NCBI GenBank assembly: GCA_020849575.1
Contig: JADLFY010000078.1
Coordinates: 1 to 6,184 of the forward strand
DNA: 6,184 nt
Direction of reading: 5' to 3'
Source of the DNA: Candidatus Peregrinibacteria bacterium
GTDB taxonomy: Bacteria; Patescibacteriota; Gracilibacteria; UBA1369
Shown piece after piece: positions 1 through 6,049 of this stretch. Numbering within the stretch: position 1 is the stretch's first letter; each line of letters begins with the position of its first letter. A program made the translations under genes and the position numbers. The notes beneath the pieces were generated by a model. It searched no databases, was not told the DNA's origin, and worked only from the letters and a program-made list of their open reading frames with translations.

Positions 1-54
1 ATTATCAGATTTAAGTCATAATTAGGAGAAGCATTATTATTTAACAAAAAAAAT
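1..54 (+). promoter_or_regulatory. Leader upstream of first surface-protein gene
   Basis: This is AT-rich non-coding sequence with stops in all three plus frames (TAA 12-14, TAA 19-21, TAG 23-25), so it is not the body of an upstream gene. Two weak signals are visible. CATAAT at 17-22 resembles a -10 box, but any -35 element would lie outside the window. A purine-rich AGGAGA at 24-29 resembles a Shine-Dalgarno sequence but ends 25 nt before the ATG at 55, much farther than the usual 5-10 nt. The stretch just before the ATG is A-rich and unstructured, which can help SD-independent initiation. Neither signal is secure. Confidence 0.25.
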
Positions 55-849
55 ATGCAAACAAAAAAGCTCGCATCTCTTCTGGCCCTGTCGGTGGTGT
101 CAATCAATATGATTGCCTCTATTGCCATGGCTCAGTCTGACGTGCCAATTACCGGTTCTCAGAATATTGAGTGTGACACCCTGAGTAACACTTTTGGAGC
201 AAGAAATCTTGGTCCAGATGACTTCCAGGTAGGTGATGATGGTTCAAGACCAGTATCAAGCTCAAATGACACTGCTTATGTTGAAGAAACCAACAGTGCT
301 TACTTTGATCTTGATGGTGATACTAACTTTGTTAATGCTACTGACGAAGTTCAAATCAGCTCCAACACTCCAGCCAGCTGTTCACTTCCAGCTCGTTTCG
401 TTCAATTGGAAGTTGCTGCTGACGCTTTCGTTAACGGTTCAAGCCAGGGCCTTTTGACTTATGGTTCTGACAATGCCGTTGGTGGTACAGGCTCTGCTTC
501 TGATTACTATGCTATGTTATCAGTTATGACTTCTGGTAACATGACTTGTACAAGTACTTGTACACTCGCTACAGGTTCAGTAGAAAGCCAAAATACTACC
601 AAACATGGTGAAGAAAACTTCTTTGCTAATGCTGGTCCAAACGACAACACTTTAGCTGCTGGTTTTGAAGCAACCTCAAATTTGATCTCTAGAACTGGTT
701 CTTTGAACACAGTTGTACTTTACAATGCCAGCCAAGGTTTTGAAGGTACTACATCTGTTCCAGGACTTGATTTCAACCTTTCTATGGTTGGTAATCCACA
801 GTTCACTGGTGCATTCACATCAACAGTTACTTACAGCTTGAACGGTTAA
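55..849 (+). CDS. Secreted WxL-like surface protein, likely highly expressed
   Basis: A 264-residue exported protein. Residues 1-26 form a classic signal peptide: KK near the start, a hydrophobic core about 7-24, and an AMA cleavage motif before Gln27. There is no transmembrane segment, lipobox or LPXTG sorting signal. The mature part is rich in Ser, Thr, Asn and Gly and poor in Lys/Arg. It has four cysteines (C40, C109, C165, C169), which could form two disulfides, and seven N-X-S/T sequons. Its last 30 residues (strand-rich, ending TVTYSLNG) resemble the end of WxL-type beta-sandwich domains, although the W-x-L motif itself is missing. Codons in the mature part favour GGT, GCT, ACT and TCT much more than downstream genes do, suggesting strong expression. 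A DUF916-like membrane protein follows, the usual neighbour of WxL proteins. The family call is by resemblance; a generic S-layer or pilin-like beta-sandwich protein is the alternative. Confidence 0.72.
   Translation: MQTKKLASLLALSVVSINMIASIAMAQSDVPITGSQNIECDTLSNTFGARNLGPDDFQVGDDGSRPVSSSNDTAYVEETNSAYFDLDGDTNFVNATDEVQISSNTPASCSLPARFVQLEVAADAFVNGSSQGLLTYGSDNAVGGTGSASDYYAMLSVMTSGNMTCTSTCTLATGSVESQNTTKHGEENFFANAGPNDNTLAAGFEATSNLISRTGSLNTVVLYNASQGFEGTTSVPGLDFNLSMVGNPQFTGAFTSTVTYSLNG
547..564. repeat. 18-bp perfect palindrome inside the first CDS
   Basis: TGTACAAGTACTTGTACA equals its own reverse complement. It also contains a 9-nt direct repeat (ACTTGTACA at 544-552 and 556-564). It encodes the Cys165-Thr-Ser-Thr-Cys169 segment of the surface protein, so the repeated Thr-Cys-Thr codons explain much of the symmetry. 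It is a potential mRNA hairpin or a chance product of codon repetition. No function can be assigned. Confidence 0.5.
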
Positions 850-867
850 TTACCGCTTAAGCCCGAC

Positions 868-895
868 GCAGAGGAGAGCTTCCGCTCTCCTCTGC
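868..895 (+). terminator. Strong hairpin after first gene (partial terminator or 3' stabiliser)
   Basis: GCAGAGGAGAGC (868-879) pairs perfectly with GCTCTCCTCTGC (884-895) around a TTCC loop, giving a 12-bp GC-rich stem 18 bp after the stop codon at 847-849. The following bases (TCCCAAAATAAAT) lack the T-run of a canonical intrinsic terminator, and there is no T-run on the other strand either. Its position, between a gene with high-expression codon use and a lower-expression membrane-protein run, suits either attenuation of read-through or protection of the upstream mRNA 3' end. Confidence 0.6.
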
Positions 896-911
896 TCCCA
901 AAATAAATAGT

Positions 912-917
912 TATAAA
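912..917 (+). promoter_or_regulatory. Possible -10 element before the DUF916/LysM gene
   Basis: TATAAA lies 8 nt before the ATG at 925, within a short AT-rich spacer after the hairpin. If used, transcription would begin at or within a base or two of the ATG, giving a nearly leaderless mRNA. This would fit the absence of any Shine-Dalgarno sequence there. No matching -35 hexamer is seen, because that position falls inside the GC-rich hairpin, so this is a weak call. Confidence 0.2.
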
Positions 918-924
918 CATACAA

Positions 925-2031
925 ATGCGTACGAGGACCATCATCAAAACTCTAAGTGTAATTGCCCTTCTGGGAATTTTTGTTTTTAACGCCAGTGCTG
1001 CCAGATTAATTCCCAAAGAAATTTCTGAGGTGTTCTTAACCGGCTCATTGGAAGCCGAAAGTAATTTCAACCTGGTACTCACCCCAGGCAGTCATCATGA
1101 CGACAAAATTACTCTGGTCAACAATACTGAAGCATCCATCATCTATGATATTCAGGCAGTAGATTCAGAAAGAAACAATCAGAACGCCGTAGTTTTCAAA
1201 TCTACCAATGCCGAGAATCCCAATTTAGGTAAATGGGTACAATTTAAACAGGAAAGTTTTGAAGTCCCAGCCAAAGGCAATTTAACGATACCATTTAGCA
1301 TTGATGTTCCGAGCACTGCTTTCCCTGGAACCTATTACGGTGGTATTTCCATCCAAAAAAGAGTTTCCAGCGTGGTTATTAACGCCTCACAAAGTGTGAA
1401 GGTTAATACCAGAAATGTAATGAAATTAACCGTTTCCGTTCCTGGTGATGTCAAAAAAGATTATCAGATCGGAAATTTTACTTTTGAAAAAAATCAATTC
1501 CATTTTGATTTCCAAAACCAGGGCAATGTACTCATGACTGTTACCGGTGATCTTGCCATTACCGGCAATGGACTTGGTGGCAGTATCAAACCTATTAAGA
1601 TGCTTCCGCTCCGCGTCCTTCCCGGTGACTCATTGCAGCATCATATCGACCTGGCCAATCCCCCATTATTGGGCAGCTACAAAGCCAGTTTTAGCGGTAA
1701 AGTTTACTATTTTGACGGTGTAGAAAATAAAGAATTGGAAATCAGCAATTTCAACCTGGAAACCAATTTCATGATAGTCAATTACCAGTTGCTGACAATT
1801 GTCGGTCTGATACTTATCCTGATCATTATTGTGGCTATACTTAGAACAGTAATCAGAAAAAAATATCTCAAAGAAAGTATTGAATATATTGTAGTTGAAG
1901 GAGATGATATCAACAGTATCGCTCAAAAATACAATATGCATTGGGAAAAGCTGGCCAGCTTGAACCATTTACATCCTCCTTATACTCTGACCAAAGGACA
2001 AAAAATTCTAGTTCATAATGATAAAAAATAA
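925..2031 (+). CDS. DUF916-like (WxLIP-type) membrane protein with C-terminal LysM domain
   Basis: A 368-residue protein with four parts. Residues 1-25 are a signal peptide ending ASA. Residues about 36-145 form a beta-sandwich with DUF916/WxLIP landmarks: NFNLVLTPG, LVNNTE, AVDSERNNQN, LGKWVQF, a P-rich strand, and PGTYYGGISI. Residues about 180-280 form a second strand-rich domain with an FQNQGNV motif, in the place of the second domain of WxL-interacting proteins. Residues 287-307 are a strongly hydrophobic membrane helix followed by basic RTVIRKK. Residues about 320-364 match a LysM repeat (YIVVEGDDINSIAQKY, then LTKGQKILV). A cleaved signal peptide, the single helix and the basic residues after it place the LysM domain in the cytoplasm, which is unusual for a peptidoglycan-binding module. 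The likely role is anchoring or presenting the neighbouring secreted proteins at the wall. There is no Shine-Dalgarno; the ATG at 925 directly precedes a good signal peptide. The gene overlaps the next one by 14 bp. Confidence 0.78.
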   Translation: MRTRTIIKTLSVIALLGIFVFNASAARLIPKEISEVFLTGSLEAESNFNLVLTPGSHHDDKITLVNNTEASIIYDIQAVDSERNNQNAVVFKSTNAENPNLGKWVQFKQESFEVPAKGNLTIPFSIDVPSTAFPGTYYGGISIQKRVSSVVINASQSVKVNTRNVMKLTVSVPGDVKKDYQIGNFTFEKNQFHFDFQNQGNVLMTVTGDLAITGNGLGGSIKPIKMLPLRVLPGDSLQHHIDLANPPLLGSYKASFSGKVYYFDGVENKELEISNFNLETNFMIVNYQLLTIVGLILILIIIVAILRTVIRKKYLKESIEYIVVEGDDINSIAQKYNMHWEKLASLNHLHPPYTLTKGQKILVHNDKK

Positions 2032-2722
2032 GTTAAAATCTGGCCTCCTCATTGCTGTCACTTTAATCAATCTGATTGTCAGCAGCTTGGCTTATGCTGC
2101 TGATGTTTCCAGTCAGGTTGGATTGGGACCATGTATCATTGAGGCGGAATGTTTGACCATTTCAGTCCCCCCTTCCATTCCACTTAGCACTCCCAAATTC
2201 TTGAATCCGACTGGCGGCAGATTATTGGCTTATTATAATTACGATTTAAATCAACGCATTTACATTTCAGATTCCCGAAAAAATGGCGGGTTTATCGTGG
2301 ACGTCGCAGTCACCGATCTGGAAAAAACCGACAGCCCGGGAATCAAAATTCCTGTTACCGATATCGGCGTAGTTAGTTTTAATAATGACAACAACGAGAA
2401 TATTAGCATAGACAGCGTTCCAGGCGATCCAAGTCTGATTTCCTTAATTGACCCGGACATTATCAATCCTGATTCAACTCCCTTCAAACAGGCTGACCTG
2501 GTGAATAATTTCCAAACTTTACCGGAAAACACTTTCAGTTTCTTTGGAACATCCGGGAATATGGCTATTATTGACGGGTCATCCCCTCCCAGCGGCGGAC
2601 GCATCAATAACTATTCCCTGGGTATGGGCTACTTATTCCGAACACCTGCCGACCCACATTTAAACCTGATCGATGGCACCTATCAGATGACTGCTACCTT
2701 TACTATAACCAGCACTCCTTAA
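2018..2722 (+). CDS. Second secreted WxL-like surface protein
   Basis: A 234-residue exported protein. Residues 1-28 form a signal peptide (basic KNKLK, hydrophobic core 9-25, cleavage near AYA-AD). The mature protein has two close cysteines (C39, C45), a Pro-rich stretch (PPSIPLSTPKFLNP), then alternating strands. SDSRKNGGFIVDVAVTDL at about 84-101 mirrors the D-x-R-x-x-G-hydrophobic segment of WxL domains. The last residues, DGTYQMTATFTITSTP, match the G-x-Y-x-x-x-x-T-hydrophobic end typical of that fold. No W-x-L motif, transmembrane helix or sorting signal is present, so retention at the surface would need a partner. The ATG lies inside the 3' end of the DUF916/LysM gene (14-bp overlap) and a DUF916-like gene follows after 2 nt, implying one transcript and translational coupling. 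It is similar in plan to the gene at 55 but not visibly a recent duplicate. A generic Ig-like surface protein is the alternative. Confidence 0.7.
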   Translation: MIKNKLKSGLLIAVTLINLIVSSLAYAADVSSQVGLGPCIIEAECLTISVPPSIPLSTPKFLNPTGGRLLAYYNYDLNQRIYISDSRKNGGFIVDVAVTDLEKTDSPGIKIPVTDIGVVSFNNDNNENISIDSVPGDPSLISLIDPDIINPDSTPFKQADLVNNFQTLPENTFSFFGTSGNMAIIDGSSPPSGGRINNYSLGMGYLFRTPADPHLNLIDGTYQMTATFTITSTP

Positions 2723-2724
2723 AC

Positions 2725-3381
2725 ATGAAAAAAACACTCACCATTCTTTTGACCACGCTTTTAAGCATTCCCAACTGTTTCGCCCTCAGTTTTAATGGCC
2801 TCGATCTCAGTCCTACCTATCCCAATGAGGTTTTGCCCAGCAATTTTTCTTTCCAATTAAAGCCGGGCGATAGCGTCGATGAATACGCCACTTTGACTAA
2901 TCAAACTGATCAGCCGATTGGTGCCCTGCTTTATGCGGTAGACAGCGGTATCAACAATCAAAATGAAACCGTCTTGATGGGTAAAAATGATCCCAAAAAT
3001 CTGGTTGGTAAGTGGATTAAATTCGACAGCACTGGAGTTATCACCCTCCAGCCAAAAGAGAAAAAAATTGTTAAATTCACCATCACCGCTCCAGCCGAAG
3101 CTGAAAAAAAAGATTATATTGGCGGCATAGCTCTGGAAAGAACAGATTATACTGACAACAAAGAAGTTCAGCCTGGTGCCACCATCAAAACCAATACTCG
3201 TGTGGGAATTCGGACTTTCGTCAAAATTACCGATACACCCGAACCCATCAAAAAAATCCCTCTCCCCGAACCTCAAAACAACACTGAATGGTCAAAATAC
3301 TATCTCTATTTCTCAGTTGGTCTATTTGTAATAGTTTTGATCGGTTTCTCAATTAATGCTAAAAGGAAAAAGGCCAAATAA
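2725..3381 (+). CDS. Short DUF916-like membrane-anchored protein
   Basis: A 218-residue protein paralogous to the product at 925-2031. Residues 1-20 are a signal peptide ending CFA. Residues about 28-138 form one DUF916-like beta-sandwich sharing the landmarks NFSF-x-LKPG, TLTNQTD, AVDSGINNQN, LVGKWIKF and DYIGGIAL with its paralogue. An NTR motif (residues 157-159) also matches the NTR at 161-163 there. A short Pro/Lys-rich linker (about 170-188) leads to a membrane helix at 192-210 and a basic tail (KRKKAK), giving an outside domain and a cytoplasmic end. It lacks the second beta domain and the LysM of its paralogue. C18 is not in a proper lipobox. It starts 2 nt after the preceding secreted protein, as expected for a matched partner. 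By analogy with WxL-interacting proteins it would hold that protein at the cell surface; the partner is inferred from adjacency. Confidence 0.75.
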   Translation: MKKTLTILLTTLLSIPNCFALSFNGLDLSPTYPNEVLPSNFSFQLKPGDSVDEYATLTNQTDQPIGALLYAVDSGINNQNETVLMGKNDPKNLVGKWIKFDSTGVITLQPKEKKIVKFTITAPAEAEKKDYIGGIALERTDYTDNKEVQPGATIKTNTRVGIRTFVKITDTPEPIKKIPLPEPQNNTEWSKYYLYFSVGLFVIVLIGFSINAKRKKAK

Positions 3382-4801
3382 GCTTTTCCCCAGCAATATG
3401 ACCAAGTCAATCCAGACCATCGCTGCCTTAATTGGTATCGGTCTAATAGCATTCTTCACTCTTTCCAATCCGGAACTCAGTATTAATCTGACCCTGATTA
3501 TTTGTTTTGCTCTACTCAGCTGGTTCAGACCAATGTATGCCCTGGCTCTGCTTTTGATCATGCCTATTGCCGGCGAATTTTCCCGCCTGGAATTATTTGG
3601 ACGCAGCATAGTTCTCAGCGATTTGGCTGTACCAATTTTCACTCTGCTGGTAATCATCCCCCGCCATCAAAAATTCCAGAAAATTCTTGCTTCCCACAAA
3701 CAGCTCAAAACCGGCACTTATTTATTGATCATTTTCCTGCTCATCGCCGCTCTGTCGCTGTTCAACAGTCTGACCAGTATACCTCTTTCCCAAATCCTCA
3801 GCGGTGGGCAATATCTCCTGCGTTTATTCTTTTATATTCTGCTTTTTCCAGCCACGCTCATTTTGGCCGAAGAAAAGCCTCACAATTCCAGGATAATTAT
3901 TAAACTAATCATCGCTTCCGGCTTACTGATCGCGATCAGCGGATTTATTCAGTTGGCTATTCTGCCCAGCCTCGAAGAATTAGCCAAAACCGAAGGTTAT
4001 GATCCGCATATCAATCGCCTGGTAGGCAGCTGGCTGGACCCGAATTATATCGGGGGCTTCCTGGCCTTAATTATCAGTCTCTGCATCAGTCTAGCCCTAC
4101 AAATCCAAAAGACCCGCTTGCGTATTTATCTTTTTTTAATCATTGCCCTGCTGGGCACCGCTCTATTTTTAACTTATTCACGTTCCGCCTATCTCGCTCT
4201 GGCCTTTTCCATACTCATTATCGGTCTGCTTCGAGCACGCACCGTGCTGATTATCGCCATTATCCTCGGGACTATTGGCATCTCCAGCTCAGACCGTGCT
4301 CAACAGAGAGTTGGTGAATTGGCTACCAGCGTGGGAGCAATTTTCTTTAATAGCAGTGAAAACCCCGACCCAACCGCCCGACTGCGCATACTCAGTTGGG
4401 AACAAACCATCAACTTAATCAAAGAAAAACCTTTACTGGGACATGGTTATAACAATCTCAGTTACGTCAAAACCGAAGCCGGTTATCTCAAAGACAATTC
4501 CAGTCATTCAGCCAGTGGCTCTGATTCCAGTATTTTAACTCTGCTGGCTACTACTGGCATCATCGGCACCATACCTTTTCTATTTTTCTTGATTCACCTG
4601 GTTTGGATTTCCTGGAAAAATTTTCAAAGCAAAATCCCCTTTTCCTCGGGATTGGGCCTTGGCTTATTAAGCGGCACACTCGGTTTACTCCTGCACAGTA
4701 ATTTCGTTAACAGCCTTTTCTTCGCTCCAATAATGATTTTTCTCTGGATATTATTTGGCCTAAATTACTCCACTACTAGTAATTCAACTCAGTCACAGTA
4801 A
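3356..4801 (+). CDS. O-antigen ligase/polymerase family (Wzy_C) membrane protein
   Basis: A polytopic membrane protein of up to 481 residues with about 12 hydrophobic helices. One large external loop (about 311-390) lies between helices, the hallmark of O-antigen ligases, Wzy-type polymerases and PglL-type O-oligosaccharyltransferases. Recognisable motifs are RLVGSWLDPNYIGGF (221-235), TYSRSAYLAL (273-282), ARLRILSWEQTINLIKEKPLLGHG (in 341-364), and SSHSASGSDSSILTLLATTGIIG (in 382-404). The conserved arginines and His384 in the loop correspond to the residue types known to be essential in WaaL. The family moves glycan from an undecaprenyl carrier onto lipid, polymer or protein on the outer face of the membrane; the acceptor here is unknown. 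Two starts are possible: ATG 3356, overlapping the upstream gene by 26 bp, or ATG 3398 (Met15), 16 nt after that gene's stop. Neither has a good ribosome site. The 3' end overlaps the convergent anti-sigma gene by 26 bp. Confidence 0.85.
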   Translation: MLKGKRPNKLFPSNMTKSIQTIAALIGIGLIAFFTLSNPELSINLTLIICFALLSWFRPMYALALLLIMPIAGEFSRLELFGRSIVLSDLAVPIFTLLVIIPRHQKFQKILASHKQLKTGTYLLIIFLLIAALSLFNSLTSIPLSQILSGGQYLLRLFFYILLFPATLILAEEKPHNSRIIIKLIIASGLLIAISGFIQLAILPSLEELAKTEGYDPHINRLVGSWLDPNYIGGFLALIISLCISLALQIQKTRLRIYLFLIIALLGTALFLTYSRSAYLALAFSILIIGLLRARTVLIIAIILGTIGISSSDRAQQRVGELATSVGAIFFNSSENPDPTARLRILSWEQTINLIKEKPLLGHGYNNLSYVKTEAGYLKDNSSHSASGSDSSILTLLATTGIIGTIPFLFFLIHLVWISWKNFQSKIPFSSGLGLGLLSGTLGLLLHSNFVNSLFFAPIMIFLWILFGLNYSTTSNSTQSQ

Positions 4802-6044
4802 TTAATTTGCCATCACGGTAAGCCAGTACCACCACTTTTTTCACGCGACCATATTCAAAAAGTACCACTTTATATTTGGAATTTTCCAATTCCACCACTT
4901 TCACATAATAATCATTACTCAAACTGCCATTAACATCAGCCAAAGAACTTTCTACTGCTTTGACAATTTCCACTCTATTTTTACCATCATAATCAATTTT
5001 TTCCGGTTTGAGATAAATTGGCGCAATCATCATCATTGATGATTCCATCTTATTTACGGCATTGGCAGGGGCAACCTGCGCAAATTCATTTTGATAATCC
5101 AATTCAGCAGATTTCAACTCCAAACTTCCCTGATCCATCTGATTTACCGGCATTTTGTTAGTCAGATCGGCTTGTACATTCAAAGCCTTCATTTCCGCAG
5201 TGTCTGAGGAAGGTGGAACCGTCTTCTGTTCAAATTGAATGGTAGAAAAAGTATCCTCCACTGGCAATACTGTTGGTGATACTGTCACTTGTTGTTCGGT
5301 TTGAGTTGGCACTTCTCCTGAATTTTCCACCCGTGCATTTAATTCCAGCGGAACAACCGGCGTCGTTTGTTCCAGATTTGGGTTTTCCAGGACAACCGTA
5401 TCCGGTGCTTGAGACATTTCAAAACTATTGGTCGGAACAGTCACTTCTACTGTCTGCCCGGACTGGAGACTTTCTTTGACCATCTGAGAACCTGAAACAT
5501 TAATATTCGGAGCAGTTATTTTCAAATTAGCCGAATCTCCTTCCATAAAACGAAGTTCCTGTGCAGGCTGAGTATTAGAAACAAAAGCATCTGATTGATT
5601 GGCTTGGGGCTGTTCCCACATTTTGGCCAGTACATCATCAGGTGGCATTACTGAAGCCGCAGAAAAAGTCACAATGGCAGGCCTTTCAGGATTGGAAGTA
5701 TTATTTTCAGTCTGTTTGTGAATAGGTTCTGATGTATTTAATTTTTCCAGTTGTTCAGGTGATACGTCTTTAACTGGGATTTTTACCTGCCAATTAGTTA
5801 CATTGGCCATCACAATAACCAGTACCGCAAACATCGGAACGGCTCCCAAAACATATTTAAATCTGAGTACAAAATCCCAAATACCACTTTCTTCCTCGGT
5901 TAGTGAAAGTCCGGACCCTCTATTGATCAGCTCAGCACGCAAATTCATTTTGAAATCGGGTTTCAATTCAAAATTCTCAGCAGCTTTGGCTTTTTTCAAA
6001 GCAGCTATGGTTGATTCAAAATATTTGCTGTCTAGTCTTTCCAT
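4776..6044 (-). CDS. Probable membrane anti-sigma factor with long extracytoplasmic stalk
   Basis: A 422-residue protein starting 5 nt after the stop of a sigma-70 family gene, the standard place for a cognate anti-sigma factor. Residues 1-60 are a charged, helical cytoplasmic region containing LKPDFKMNLRAELINRG (27-43), a pattern (P-x-F-x-x-x-L-R-x-x-L) common at the N-terminus of membrane anti-sigma proteins; no zinc-binding HxxxCxxC motif is present. One membrane helix spans about 64-81. Residues about 90-335 are low-complexity and rich in Pro, Thr, Gln, Val and Asn, with no cysteines, probably a disordered stalk. Residues about 340-422 look folded, with alternating strands (DYYVKVVELEN, YKVVLFEYGR, KKVVVLAYRDGK, ITVTELNY). 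The role is inferred: it holds the sigma factor at the membrane and releases it on an envelope signal sensed outside. Related single-pass proteins are annotated with DUF-type names; I cannot assign one. It ends with TAG inside the ligase gene's 3' end. Confidence 0.7.
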   Translation of the reverse strand: MERLDSKYFESTIAALKKAKAAENFELKPDFKMNLRAELINRGSGLSLTEEESGIWDFVLRFKYVLGAVPMFAVLVIVMANVTNWQVKIPVKDVSPEQLEKLNTSEPIHKQTENNTSNPERPAIVTFSAASVMPPDDVLAKMWEQPQANQSDAFVSNTQPAQELRFMEGDSANLKITAPNINVSGSQMVKESLQSGQTVEVTVPTNSFEMSQAPDTVVLENPNLEQTTPVVPLELNARVENSGEVPTQTEQQVTVSPTVLPVEDTFSTIQFEQKTVPPSSDTAEMKALNVQADLTNKMPVNQMDQGSLELKSAELDYQNEFAQVAPANAVNKMESSMMMIAPIYLKPEKIDYDGKNRVEIVKAVESSLADVNGSLSNDYYVKVVELENSKYKVVLFEYGRVKKVVVLAYRDGKLITVTELNY

Positions 6045-6049
6045 TACCG

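Noticed and set aside
55..849. Dockerin or cellulosome-type protein, based on the DLDGDTN segment
   Set aside because: Only one loop is present, the spacing is off by one residue, and there is no second repeat or adjoining helix.
846..1082. Minus-strand and alternate-frame open reading frames inside the surface genes, such as this one and 1666-1968, 2260-2607 and 2857-3276
   Set aside because: They lie opposite clear coding sequence, have no recognisable domains, and are explained as shadows of the real genes.
2725..2790. Lipoprotein signal in the short DUF916-like protein (Cys18)
   Set aside because: The residues before the cysteine (I-P-N) do not match a lipobox, and a C-terminal membrane helix already anchors the protein.
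3502..3903. Plus-strand 133-codon frame inside the ligase gene
   Set aside because: The translation is rich in Pro, His, Cys and Ser without domain features, and the overlapping frame encodes clear ligase membrane helices and motifs.
4817..4842. GGTA-AGCCAG-TACC followed by a T-run, as a terminator for the ligase operon
   Set aside because: The stem is only 4 bp and the element lies within the anti-sigma coding region; too weak to call.
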